A stretch of 64,000 nt of DNA, taken from contig NZ_JAESVA010000001.1 in NCBI RefSeq assembly GCF_020621385.1, positions 558,001 through 622,000 on the forward strand, written 5' to 3'. The DNA is from Acidisoma cellulosilyticum (lineage in GTDB: Bacteria > Pseudomonadota > Alphaproteobacteria > Acetobacterales > Acetobacteraceae). The notes under the pieces were generated by a model that saw only the letters and a program-made list of their open reading frames with translations, made no database searches and had not been told where the DNA came from. Positions 1 through 7,833 of this stretch are shown here, in pieces (position 1 is the first letter of the stretch; the number at the start of each line of letters is the position of its first letter). The translations under genes and the position numbers were made by a program.

Positions 1-82
1 TTTGTGCCTGGCGCAACGAATCGGATATGTCGCAGCGGCAGCTGGATATCCTACAGTCCGCCCATCAGCGAGGGAGCGTCGC

Positions 83-325
83 ATGCCTCTCTATATCAAG
101 GACAATGAGACAGCGCGGCTCGTCGCGGAACTCGCGGCGGAACGCGGCATCACTAAACAGGCGGCGGTACGGCTTGCGGTTAAGGCCGAGTTGTCGCGGA
201 CGGCTGCAAGCTTGCCGTTGCGGCAGCGGATGTCGGTCTGGCGCGCCCAGCACCCACTGCCTGCAGCGACAGGCGACAGAGCCGATAAGGCGTTTTTCGA
301 CAGCTTGGACGGCGAGGGAGAATGA
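83..325 (+). CDS. vapB: VapB-family antitoxin
   Basis: An 80-residue protein of the Rv0623/VapB antitoxin type, expected to bind and neutralise the VapC toxin encoded next and to repress the shared promoter through its N-terminal DNA-binding segment. The N-terminal half (about residues 1-40, PLYIKDNETARLV then AAERGITKQAAVRLA) looks like the short DNA-binding module of this family, and the C-terminal tail should wrap the toxin. I chose the ATG at 83 because GGAG lies 8 bases upstream, although the frame is open further 5'. The stop overlaps the toxin start by 4 bp, which is the usual coupling for this pair. Confidence 0.85.
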   Translation: MPLYIKDNETARLVAELAAERGITKQAAVRLAVKAELSRTAASLPLRQRMSVWRAQHPLPAATGDRADKAFFDSLDGEGE

Positions 326-720
326 TCTTCGTCGATGCCTCGGCCATGATCGCGCTGATCATAGGAGAGGCTGACGCCGACGATCTGGTAGACCGGCTGG
401 CGCGTGATCCGCAACGCAGCTGCTCAGCTCTTTCGGTTTGGGAAACCGTGGCAGGTCTTTGCCGCAGCCATGGCCTGGCGGTTCCGGCGGCCGATAGGCT
501 TGTGCGCAGCTTTCTGGACTTCAACGATATCGCGTTCATCGACATGGGCGAGACCCAATACGGTGCAGCCATTCAAGCATATGCCCGCTTCGGCAAAGGA
601 CGTCACCCGGCCGGCCTTAATATGGGTGATTGCTTCGCCTATGCCTGCGCCAAAACACAAGGCGCCACATTGCTGTTCAAAGGTGATGACTTCCCACAGA
701 CCGATATCCAGGCGGCCTAA
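322..720 (+). CDS. vapC: VapC-family PIN-domain toxin ribonuclease
   Basis: A 132-residue PIN-domain protein, expected to be an Mg-dependent RNase toxin. The acidic metal-binding residues are visible: Asp at position 5 in FVDAS, the Glu of SVWETVAG in the middle, and Asp in the late motif NMGDCFAYA. Length and motif order match VapC. The start overlaps vapB by 4 bp. The stop overlaps the stop of the convergent ccmI gene by 4 bp, so the module sits directly against the ccm operon with no spacer. The cellular RNA target cannot be predicted. Confidence 0.9.
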   Translation: MIFVDASAMIALIIGEADADDLVDRLARDPQRSCSALSVWETVAGLCRSHGLAVPAADRLVRSFLDFNDIAFIDMGETQYGAAIQAYARFGKGRHPAGLNMGDCFAYACAKTQGATLLFKGDDFPQTDIQAA

Positions 721-1352
721 GGGGACGCCGCACCGGACTGGGTCGACTGTTTCGCAACCGCCTCGGCCATGGCTTGCAGTTTCGCGAGCTTGGCGTCGTA
801 GCGGATGGCGAGAGCCCGGCCCCAGGCATCGGCAGCGGCCGATGCATCGCCAAGATTGGCTTCCAGATTGCCCAATAGAACGAATCCTTGCCGCGCCTGA
901 TCGCTTTTCGGGTCGAGCGTCGCGATCTTGGCCTGCAGCATGCCGAGCATGGCGCGGTCCTGCATCATCTGCGCCTGAGCCGCTTGAATACGGGGCGCCA
1001 GCGGCGCCGCCGGCAGCAGCGGCGCACCCTGCGGCAGATAAAGCGCCAGGGCCAAAATCGGGATCACCAGGACCAGCATCGCCAAGCGGCAACTGAACCC
1101 GGATCGGCCCGTGATCGTCTCCTCCGCCAGGCCGCCGGCGGCGAGCAGGCGCCGCTCGATCTCCAGCTTGGCTTCCGCCTGTTCGCGCGGCTGAAAGCGT
1201 CCCCGCGCGCCGTCCTCGGCCACATCCTTCAACTGTGCGCGATACAGGGCGAGCGCGCTTTCCCGCCGGCCAAGCATGACCGTGCCGCGCTGCGCCCAGA
1301 TGACCGGTGACAGGATGATGAGCGACAGGATCGCAAACCCGAGCCAGATCAT
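717..1352 (-). CDS. ccmI: Cytochrome c maturation protein CcmI
   Basis: A 211-residue inner-membrane protein that presents apocytochrome c to the haem lyase complex. It has the CcmI layout: a transmembrane segment at residues 1-20, a cytoplasmic charged loop, a second transmembrane segment near 94-113, then a short helical TPR-like periplasmic part. It is the last gene of the ccm operon and its ATG overlaps the ccmH stop by 4 bp. It is shorter than the roughly 400-residue enterobacterial CcmH/CycH C-terminal part, but this truncated form is common in alphaproteobacteria. Confidence 0.85.
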   Translation of the reverse strand: MIWLGFAILSLIILSPVIWAQRGTVMLGRRESALALYRAQLKDVAEDGARGRFQPREQAEAKLEIERRLLAAGGLAEETITGRSGFSCRLAMLVLVIPILALALYLPQGAPLLPAAPLAPRIQAAQAQMMQDRAMLGMLQAKIATLDPKSDQARQGFVLLGNLEANLGDASAAADAWGRALAIRYDAKLAKLQAMAEAVAKQSTQSGAASP

Positions 1353-1822
1353 GAGCGGAGCAATGCCTCAAGCCGCGCCTTTTCGGCGGGCGACAGTGGT
1401 GCCGGGGCAATCGTCGCGGCTTCCCGCCGCTGCCGACGGAAGGCCAGCAAGGCGATCATCGCCCCCAGCAATAGCGCGATGACCGGACTGCCCCACAGCA
1501 GCACCGTCAGCGGTTCGAACGGCGGCTCCAGCAGAATGAAGCTGCCGTACCGCTGCACCATATAGGCGGTGATTTGCTTGTCCGTGCGCCCAGCCACCAC
1601 CTGCTGGCGGATGATGGCGCGGATATCCCGCGCCAATCCAGCGTCGCTCGCTTCGATGCTTTCGTTCTGGCAGACGAGGCAGCGCAGATGACTGCCGATC
1701 GCTTCGGCCCGCGCCTCCATGGCCGGGTTGGAGAGAAGCTCGCTCGGGTCGCTGACCGCAAAAGCGGGCGCGACCTGAAGCAGCAGCGTCAGCAGCCCAG
1801 CGGCGAGGCGCAGGCGCTTCAC
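1349..1822 (-). CDS. ccmH: Cytochrome c maturation protein CcmH (apocytochrome thiol reductase)
   Basis: A 157-residue protein that keeps the CXXCH cysteines of apocytochrome c reduced in the periplasm. It has a signal peptide (about residues 1-22), the diagnostic LRCLVCQNES motif with Cys48 and Cys51, and a C-terminal transmembrane helix near 107-127. The frame is open upstream, but the GTG at 1822 is the sensible start because it overlaps the ccmG stop by 4 bp (GTGA) and begins a proper signal sequence (KRLRLAAGLL). The gene is sixth in the minus-strand ccm operon. Confidence 0.88.
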   Translation of the reverse strand: MKRLRLAAGLLTLLLQVAPAFAVSDPSELLSNPAMEARAEAIGSHLRCLVCQNESIEASDAGLARDIRAIIRQQVVAGRTDKQITAYMVQRYGSFILLEPPFEPLTVLLWGSPVIALLLGAMIALLAFRRQRREAATIAPAPLSPAEKARLEALLRS

Positions 1823-2400
1823 GCGCCGATCCGGCGCAGCAAAGGGGTCAAATCCTCGTCGACCACCCTCTGTGTCAGCGCACCGGCAAAGCGCCAGTGA
1901 ACGAGGCCGGCCGCGTCTATCAGATAGGTTTCCGGCACGCCATAGACGCCCCAATCGATTGCGACGCGCCCCGGCTGGTCCACTGCAATACGGGCGTAAG
2001 GATTGCCGTTCTGGCTGAGGAATCGCTGGGTATCGGCCTGCTTGTCCTTGTAGGTGATGCCCCAGATCGGCAAGCCGTTTTTGGCAAGCTTGTTGAGCAT
2101 GGGGGCGTCTTCCAGGCAGGGCACGCACCAGGAGGCGAAGAAGTTCACCAGCATCGGGCGACCCGGATTCTGCAATTCCGCCCCCGTCATCGCGACGCCG
2201 CCGTCCAGGCCCGGCAGCGAGAAATCCGGCACTTTTTTGCCGATGAGCTGGCTCGGCAGGCTATGCGGATCGAAATTGCCGCCGGCCATCCGTCGCAGCA
2301 TCAGCGCCCAGCCACCGCCGACCAAGGCCAGCACCGCCAAAGGCGCGCCGAGCAGAAGGCGTCGCCCAAGAACAGATTTTTGAGGGACCTGCGCGCTCAT
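1819..2400 (-). CDS. ccmG: Thiol:disulfide interchange protein CcmG/DsbE
   Basis: A 193-residue membrane-anchored thioredoxin-fold protein. It has an N-terminal anchor (residues about 13-33) and the active site WCVPC with Cys92 and Cys95, followed by the family signature GVYGVPETYLID. It reduces the apocytochrome c haem-binding cysteines together with CcmH. Its ATG overlaps the end of ccmF by 4 bp, and its stop overlaps ccmH. Length and motifs are standard for the family. Confidence 0.93.
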   Translation of the reverse strand: MSAQVPQKSVLGRRLLLGAPLAVLALVGGGWALMLRRMAGGNFDPHSLPSQLIGKKVPDFSLPGLDGGVAMTGAELQNPGRPMLVNFFASWCVPCLEDAPMLNKLAKNGLPIWGITYKDKQADTQRFLSQNGNPYARIAVDQPGRVAIDWGVYGVPETYLIDAAGLVHWRFAGALTQRVVDEDLTPLLRRIGA

Positions 2401-4379
2401 TCCGCGGCGACCTTCATATCGGCGGCGCGTCGTCGTGCGAGCCGGACCGGTGCGCCGATGCGCAAGCGGCGGTCGGACAGGGACAAAGCGCCGCCGAATG
2501 CCATGATGAGCGCGCCGAACCAGATCCAGGGTGCCAGCGGGTTGACGTGGATCCGCAGCACGATGCCACCGTCACGCTCGTCACCCAGCGCTGCGTAGAG
2601 GTCGCGAAAGCCATTGGTCCGAATGGCGACATCGGTCGTGGTCTGCTGCTGCAACGGGAAGGTGCGGCGCGCGGGATACATCGTCGCTATCGCCTGACCG
2701 GTGCGGGCGTCGGTCACGGCAAGCGTCGCGATGCGGGCGGTGAAGTCGCTGCCGGCCCCGCTGGTCAGTGAGACCAGCCGCCAGTCATAATTGCCGACCT
2801 TGGTCGTATCGCCGGGATGCAGCAGAACGATGCTGTGACTGGCGAGCGTCATGCCGACCATGCCGGCGACCGCGACGCCCAATCCCGCATGAGCGACGGC
2901 CGCGCCGTAGCTCGCCCGCGGCAGACCGCGCAGCCGCGCCCAGGCTGTGCCGATGGGCTGGCGGAACAGCTGCGAGCGCTCGACGATTTCGGCGAGCGCC
3001 GACAGCACCATCCACAGCGCCGCGCCAAAGCCGACGGCCGCCCAGCCGAGGCGGCCGTAGAAGCCGACCAGCACGACGATCAGAGACGCGAGCGCCGCCC
3101 ACCAAAGTCGCAATAAGGCGGGTGCGACCGCCGCGCGTTTCCACGACAAAACGGGGCCCAGGCCCATCGCCGCCATCAGCGGGGCGGCCAGCGGCACCAC
3201 GGTCGAAATGAAGAAGGGCGGCCCGACGCTGATCTGCTGATCGAAGATCAGCTGCACGAAGGGCGGATACATGGTCCCGGCCAGGACCACCGCCATGATG
3301 GAGCAGAGCAGGATATTGTTCAGCACCAGCGCGCCTTCGCGCGACAGCGGTGCGAATAGCCCGGCCGGCTGCAACACCGGCGCGCGCCAGGCGAACAGCA
3401 GCAGCGACCCGCCGATGACGAGGCCGAGCAGCGCCAGGATGAACACACCGCGCGTCGGGTCATTGGCGAAGGCATGGACGGAATTGAGCAGACCGGATCG
3501 CACCATGAAAGTGCCGGCGAGGCTGAGGGAGAAGGTCGTGATCGCGAGCAGCACGGACCAGATCTTCAGCGCCTCCCGCTTCTCGACCACGATCGCGGAA
3601 TGCAGCAGCGCCGTGCCGGTCAGCCAGGGGAGCAGAGAGGCATTCTCGACCGGGTCCCAGAACCAATAGCCGCCCCAGCCGAGCTCGTAATAGCTCCACC
3701 AGGAACCGAGCGCTATGCCGCTCGTCAGCAGGCACCAGGCGCCCAGCGTCCAGGGGCGGACCCAGCGACCCCAGGCGGCATCGACCCGGCCTTCAAGCAG
3801 GGAGGCAACGGCAAAGGCGAAGGCGACCGCGAAGCCGACATAGCCGCTGTAGAGAATGGGCGGATGGAAGGCGAGGCCAGGGTCTTGCAGCAGCGGATTG
3901 ACGCCCTGCCCTTCCGATGGCGGCGGCCAGATGCGGCCCAGCGGGTCGGAGACGGTCAGCGTAAACAGAAGAAAGCCGCAGGAGACCAGGCCCAGGACGC
4001 CGATGACGCGAGCGCGGAGCGCGGACGGAAGATTGCGCCCGAAAACGGCGACCGCCGCCCCGCAGAACGAAAGAATAAGGCACCAGAGGAGAATGGACCC
4101 CTCATGATTACCCCAGGCGCCGGTGATTTTGTACAGCAGCGGCGTCCGCGCGCTGGAATATTCCGCGACATTGATGACGGAAAAATCCGAAACGATGCCC
4201 GACCAGACCAGGGCCAGAAAGGCGAAACCCACGGCCATCGCTTGAGAGAGCGCCAGGGCCGGCGCGGCCGCGATGAAACGCGCGTCGCCGCGATGCGCGC
4301 CCCAGATGGAGATGATCGCTTGTGATAGCGCAATCACGACAGCCAGAGCGATGGCGAAATGGCCGAGTTCAGGGATCAT
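2397..4379 (-). CDS. ccmF: Haem lyase subunit CcmF
   Basis: A 660-residue polytopic membrane protein, the haem-ligation subunit of System I cytochrome c maturation. Many hydrophobic helices are evident. The tryptophan-rich motif of the haem-handling protein family is present near residue 235 (GGYWFWDPVENASLLPW), as is the conserved PPSEGQGVNPLLQDPG segment of CcmF. Full length for the family. It lies 12 bp downstream of ccmE and overlaps ccmG by 4 bp. Confidence 0.96.
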   Translation of the reverse strand: MIPELGHFAIALAVVIALSQAIISIWGAHRGDARFIAAAPALALSQAMAVGFAFLALVWSGIVSDFSVINVAEYSSARTPLLYKITGAWGNHEGSILLWCLILSFCGAAVAVFGRNLPSALRARVIGVLGLVSCGFLLFTLTVSDPLGRIWPPPSEGQGVNPLLQDPGLAFHPPILYSGYVGFAVAFAFAVASLLEGRVDAAWGRWVRPWTLGAWCLLTSGIALGSWWSYYELGWGGYWFWDPVENASLLPWLTGTALLHSAIVVEKREALKIWSVLLAITTFSLSLAGTFMVRSGLLNSVHAFANDPTRGVFILALLGLVIGGSLLLFAWRAPVLQPAGLFAPLSREGALVLNNILLCSIMAVVLAGTMYPPFVQLIFDQQISVGPPFFISTVVPLAAPLMAAMGLGPVLSWKRAAVAPALLRLWWAALASLIVVLVGFYGRLGWAAVGFGAALWMVLSALAEIVERSQLFRQPIGTAWARLRGLPRASYGAAVAHAGLGVAVAGMVGMTLASHSIVLLHPGDTTKVGNYDWRLVSLTSGAGSDFTARIATLAVTDARTGQAIATMYPARRTFPLQQQTTTDVAIRTNGFRDLYAALGDERDGGIVLRIHVNPLAPWIWFGALIMAFGGALSLSDRRLRIGAPVRLARRRAADMKVAAE

Positions 4380-4391
4380 CGCGCTATCGCC

Positions 4392-4916
4392 TCAACCACC
4401 GGCGGCCTTGGTCGCGGCAGTCCGCTCCAGGCTGCCGTTAAAGGCAGCCGCCGGCGGCGGCTGGCCGGTGGCTGGATTCCACAGCCCGTCCTTTTTCAAA
4501 GCGGCCTCCACATCCGGTGGCATATAGCTCGCGCTATGCTTGGCCAGAACCTCGCTCGCGCGGAAGGTGCCGTCCGGCGTCATGGCGCCGACGGCGACGA
4601 TGCCTTGGCCCTCCCGGAACAGATCCGGCAAGGGACCGGCGAATTCGGCCAGGACGATATGGCCGGCGCCGTCGGTGACGCCGAAGACGACACCGGGCTG
4701 TCCGTCGATCGTCCTGTCATGCAGCGTATTCTGTGCGACCAGCCCACCCAGACGAAAAACCCGACCCGGCGCGGGGTGCTTGGCCAGCACCGCGCCCGGC
4801 AGCATGAAATAGACGATATCGCCTGAAAAGGCGGAGAGCGTCAGTGCGGTGGCACTGCCGAAAGCGACAAGGCAGACGCCGACAAGCCAAAGCCGGCGGC
4901 GCTTGCGCGTCATCAT
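4392..4916 (-). CDS. ccmE: Haem chaperone CcmE
   Basis: A 174-residue periplasmic, membrane-anchored OB-fold haem chaperone. It has an N-terminal helix (residues about 8-30) and the covalent haem-binding motif LAKHSASYMPP with His127 and Tyr131. The usual motif is AKHDENYMPP, so the two residues between His and Tyr differ but the haem ligands are kept. The start overlaps the ccmD stop (ATGATGA). Confidence 0.94.
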   Translation of the reverse strand: MMTRKRRRLWLVGVCLVAFGSATALTLSAFSGDIVYFMLPGAVLAKHPAPGRVFRLGGLVAQNTLHDRTIDGQPGVVFGVTDGAGHIVLAEFAGPLPDLFREGQGIVAVGAMTPDGTFRASEVLAKHSASYMPPDVEAALKKDGLWNPATGQPPPAAAFNGSLERTAATKAAGG

Positions 4917-5071
4917 CGGGCGCGACGCCTGGCGGCGCGGGGGGATGCGGCCTCCACGGCGGCCAAGCGCCGGCGGGCGCTACCGTGGCGCATCCAGGCG
5001 CCGACCCCCAGGCCCAGCATGGCGACAAGGACAATGGCGTAGGAGGCGATGATATAGGGTGCGTCGGTCAA
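4913..5071 (-). CDS. ccmD: Haem exporter accessory protein CcmD
   Basis: A 52-codon gene lying in the gap between ccmC and ccmE. The translation has one hydrophobic helix (IIASYAIVLVAMLGLGVG) followed by a strongly basic tail (RHGSARRRLAAVE, then RRRAR), which is the classic CcmD pattern; the protein tethers holo-CcmE to the CcmABC transporter. The start is TTG at 5071, overlapping the ccmC stop by 4 bp (TTGA), and its TGA stop overlaps the ccmE ATG. Position, topology and tight overlaps on both sides make the call secure despite the rare start codon. Confidence 0.88.
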   Translation of the reverse strand: MTDAPYIIASYAIVLVAMLGLGVGAWMRHGSARRRLAAVEAASPRAARRRAR

Positions 5072-5865
5072 GCGGCTCTCTCCTCGGCCGAGCGGGCGCG
5101 GGCCGAGAGCAGGCTGCGAATGCGCCGCTCCATCACCGCCGCACGCAGGCGCGCGATGACGATCGCCGCGAATAGCAGCGTGAAGCCGAGCGCTGAAACC
5201 AGCAGCGGGTCCAGCATGGCGGCCGGCATCGTCGTCTGGCTAAAAATATGGATGCTGTCGGGCTGGTGCAGCGTATTCCACCAATCGACGCTGAACTTGA
5301 TGATCGGCAGATTGACGAGCCCGACCAAGGCCAGGATGGAGGCCGCGCGAAAACCGCGCTGCTCATTATCGAAGGCCCGGATCAGTGCGATATGGCCCAG
5401 ATACAGAAAAAACAGCACGAGAACGGAGGTCAGCCGCGCATCCCAGACCCACCAGGCGCCCCAAGTCGGCTTGCCCCACAGACTGCCGGTGATGAGGCAG
5501 ACCGCTGTGAACACCGCGCCGACCGGACCGATCTCCATGGCTGCCAGATCCGCCAGCGGATGGCGCCAGACGATGGAGAGCAAGCCGCATAGGCCCAAGG
5601 ACGCATAGCCCATGGAGGCGAGCCAGGCCGAGGGCACATGCACATACATGATGCGCACCGTATCGCCCTGCTGCCAGTCCGGCGGCGAAAAAAAGAACCC
5701 CCAGACCAGACCGACCGCTGTGACCAGAATGGCGACAGGGACCAGCCAAGGCAGTACACGACCGGAGAGCCTTAGGAATTGCCCGGGATTGGCGAAACGG
5801 TGCAGGCTGCCCCCCGCAGGCGTCCTGGGCAGCGATGTGCTGAAAGCGTCCACGGACCTCTCCAT
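5068..5865 (-). CDS. ccmC: Haem exporter protein CcmC
   Basis: A 265-residue polytopic protein that loads haem onto CcmE. The WWD-type motif WGAWWVWDARLTS is at residues 135-147, with the candidate haem-ligand His76 (YVHVPSAW) and His200 (NTLHQPDSI). The frame stays open far upstream, but that part is antisense to other genes. The ATG at 5865 gives a normal-length protein. It is the first visible gene of the ccm operon in this window; ccmA and ccmB are not next to it. Confidence 0.93.
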   Translation of the reverse strand: MERSVDAFSTSLPRTPAGGSLHRFANPGQFLRLSGRVLPWLVPVAILVTAVGLVWGFFFSPPDWQQGDTVRIMYVHVPSAWLASMGYASLGLCGLLSIVWRHPLADLAAMEIGPVGAVFTAVCLITGSLWGKPTWGAWWVWDARLTSVLVLFFLYLGHIALIRAFDNEQRGFRAASILALVGLVNLPIIKFSVDWWNTLHQPDSIHIFSQTTMPAAMLDPLLVSALGFTLLFAAIVIARLRAAVMERRIRSLLSARARSAEERAA

Positions 5866-5884
5866 AGCGAAGGCAAGCCTGGGT

Positions 5885-5912
5885 TTGAAGGCACAATCAC
5901 CTCGTCTACACT
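5885..5912 (+). promoter_or_regulatory. Candidate sigma-70 promoter for the yciI-like gene
   Basis: TTGAAG at 5885-5890 and TACACT at 5907-5912 are separated by 16 bp. The predicted transcript start lies about 25 bp before the gene at 5944, and an AGGAGA ribosome-binding site follows at 5927. Pattern match by eye only. Confidence 0.45.
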
Positions 5913-5943
5913 GGCATGCGTTACACAGGAGACGGACCAGACC

Positions 5944-6237
5944 ATGCTTTTTGCCATTAACAATCTCGACAAGCCCGATAGCTTCGCTCTGCGTGCCGCA
6001 ACGCGGGAGACGCATCTGGCCTATCTCGACGGCTTTCTGTCCCAACTCGTGATCGCGGGTCCGCTGTTGAACGCGGAAGGCCAGGCGATCGGCAGCCTTA
6101 TCGTCATCGAAGCCGACAATCAGGCGGCGGCGGAAGCCATCGCAGCCCAGGACCCCTATGCGATCGCGGGGCTGTTCCAGATCGTCACCGTGACCCCCTA
6201 TCGGGCGGTCTACAAAGATCGTGCGCGGCTCGGTTAG
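5944..6237 (+). CDS. YciI-like protein
   Basis: A 97-residue ferredoxin-like-fold protein of the YciI family. It has the conserved early His in RETHLAYLDGF (residue 24), a central GPLLNAEGQAIGSL strand-turn and a late NQAAAEAIAAQDPYAIAGLF helix, all family hallmarks. The biochemical role of stand-alone YciI proteins is not settled. The ATG at 5944 is preferred over an upstream in-frame start because of AGGAGA 11 bases before it. The EVE-domain gene follows 9 bp after the stop, so the two are probably cotranscribed. Confidence 0.85.
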   Translation: MLFAINNLDKPDSFALRAATRETHLAYLDGFLSQLVIAGPLLNAEGQAIGSLIVIEADNQAAAEAIAAQDPYAIAGLFQIVTVTPYRAVYKDRARLG

Positions 6238-6246
6238 ACCAAAGCC

Positions 6247-6663
6247 ATGACCGCTTATTGGCTGATCAAAAGCGAACCTGATGCCTTCAGCTGGGACCAG
6301 CAGGTGGTGAACCGAGTCGAACCTTGGACCGGTGTGCGCAGTCATCAGGCCCGCAATAATCTGAAAGCCATGAAGACAGGCGATTTCGCCTTCTTCTACC
6401 ACTCGAATATTGGCCGCGAGATCGTTGGAATCGTGCGGATCGCCCGCGAATACTATCCGGACGCGACGGCCGAGTCCGGCGATTGGGTCGCGGTCGATAT
6501 GGAGGCCGTCGGGCCGATGCCGCATCCGGTGACGCTCGCCACCATCAAGGCCGACCCGGCTTTGGCCGACCTCGCCCTAGTCCGCCTCTCCCGCCTGTCG
6601 GTGGCGCCCGTCAGCCCCGAACATTGGGCCTATATCTGCAAATTGGGCGGCTGGAAGGGGTGA
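6247..6663 (+). CDS. EVE-domain protein
   Basis: A 138-residue single-domain EVE protein. The opening AYWLIKSEPDAFSWDQ and the segment GVRSHQARNNLKAMKTGDFAFFYHS are diagnostic. EVE domains belong to the PUA-like superfamily and are thought to bind modified bases in nucleic acid. In alphaproteobacteria the gene often sits beside a yciI homologue, as it does here (9 bp apart), which suggests joint function, but the pathway is unknown. Confidence 0.9.
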   Translation: MTAYWLIKSEPDAFSWDQQVVNRVEPWTGVRSHQARNNLKAMKTGDFAFFYHSNIGREIVGIVRIAREYYPDATAESGDWVAVDMEAVGPMPHPVTLATIKADPALADLALVRLSRLSVAPVSPEHWAYICKLGGWKG

Positions 6664-6712
6664 CAATTTGGCGTCACCGAGCGCCCGGCTTGACGCCATC
6701 GCCTCACGAAGA

Positions 6713-6741
6713 TTGACTCGGCGTTACACACCGGGCTAACC
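6713..6741 (+). promoter_or_regulatory. Possible promoter of the fab cluster
   Basis: TTGACT at 6713-6718 and CTAACC at 6736-6741 are 17 bp apart, 95 bp before fabD. The -10 element is weak, so this is a tentative placement. Confidence 0.3.
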
Positions 6742-6800
6742 CCCCGCCGCATTACAGCGCCGTCGTCGGCCGATCATCCTGGCGTAAGCTGATCTCCGTC

Positions 6801-6816
6801 GGCCCCCTGCGGGGCC
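6801..6816 (+). repeat. GC-rich hairpin in the fabD leader
   Basis: GGCCCC, a CTGC loop and GGGGCC form a perfect 6-bp all-GC stem ending 19 bases before the fabD start codon. There is no T-run, so it is not a typical terminator. It could influence fabD leader structure. Confidence 0.5.
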
Positions 6817-6835
6817 CACTCCTCAAGGACAGTCA

Positions 6836-7798
6836 ATGGTCGTTCGCGCTTTCATCTTCCCCGGACAGGGAAGCCAGTTCGTGGGCATGGCTCAGGATCT
6901 GACCGCTGCCTTCACCACAGCGCGTGACGTGCTCGCCGAGGTCGATGAGACCCTGAAGCAGCGCCTCTCGAAGCTGATGTTCGAGGGACCGGCCGACGAG
7001 CTGACCATGACCGAGAATACCCAGCCGGCGCTGATGGCGATGTCGCTCGCTGTGCTGCGGGTGATCGAACAGGACGGCGGCGTGCAGCTGACCCAGGCGG
7101 CCGCGATGGTGGCCGGCCATTCGCTGGGCGAATACAGCGCCCTGGCGGCGGCCGGCGGCCTCTCCATCGCCGAGACCGCTCAGCTGCTGCGTCTGCGCGG
7201 CAGCGCCATGCAGCAGGCCGTGCCGCCCGGCGAAGGCGCCATGGCTGCCCTTCTCGGAACCGACCTCGATCAGGCGAACAGCATCTGTGCCGAAGCGGCG
7301 CTCGACCCCGAGACCGGCAAAAAGCAGGTCGTGCAGCCCGCCAATGACAATGGCGGCGGCCAGGTCGTGATTTCAGGCCACAAGGCCGCGGTCGAACGCG
7401 CGGTCGAAATCTCCAAAGCCCGCGGCATCAAGCGGGCCATGCTGCTGCCCGTCTCCGCGCCCTTCCATTGCGCGCTGATGGCCCCGGCGGCCGACGCCAT
7501 GGCGGACGCGCTGGCGGCGGCGACGTTGAAGGCACCGGTCTTGCCCGTCATCTCCAATATCTCCGCCGATAAGGCGACCGATCCGGCCGAAATCCGCAAA
7601 CTTCTGGTGGAACAGGTGACCGGCATGGTGCGCTGGCGCGAAAGCGTGCTCGCCATGGCCGAGATGGGCGTCACCCATTTCGTCGAGCTCGGCGCCGGCA
7701 AGGTTCTGGCCGGCCTGGTGCGGCGCATCCTGCCCGATGCGACCACGACCTCGATCGGCTCGCCAGCCGATATCGAAGCCTTCCTGAAGTCGCTCTGA
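6836..7798 (+). CDS. fabD: Malonyl-CoA:ACP transacylase
   Basis: A 320-residue FabD that transfers malonate from CoA to acyl carrier protein to start fatty-acid elongation. The GQGSQ motif is at residues 10-14, the nucleophile elbow GHSLGEY places Ser96, and His211 in SAPFHCALM completes the catalytic pair. An AAGGA site precedes the ATG by 7 bases. It is the first gene of a fabD-fabG-acpP-fabF-mltG run on the plus strand. FabH and plsX are not in the window. Confidence 0.96.
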   Translation: MVVRAFIFPGQGSQFVGMAQDLTAAFTTARDVLAEVDETLKQRLSKLMFEGPADELTMTENTQPALMAMSLAVLRVIEQDGGVQLTQAAAMVAGHSLGEYSALAAAGGLSIAETAQLLRLRGSAMQQAVPPGEGAMAALLGTDLDQANSICAEAALDPETGKKQVVQPANDNGGGQVVISGHKAAVERAVEISKARGIKRAMLLPVSAPFHCALMAPAADAMADALAAATLKAPVLPVISNISADKATDPAEIRKLLVEQVTGMVRWRESVLAMAEMGVTHFVELGAGKVLAGLVRRILPDATTTSIGSPADIEAFLKSL

Positions 7799-7833
7799 TA
7801 GCGCGGCCGAAAAAGTAAAACGGAGAAAAACCC

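Noticed and set aside
5866-6525. Extended ccmC reading frame
   Set aside because: Long open frame on the minus strand but antisense to the yciI-like and EVE genes, without CcmC similarity. GC-rich shadow frame.
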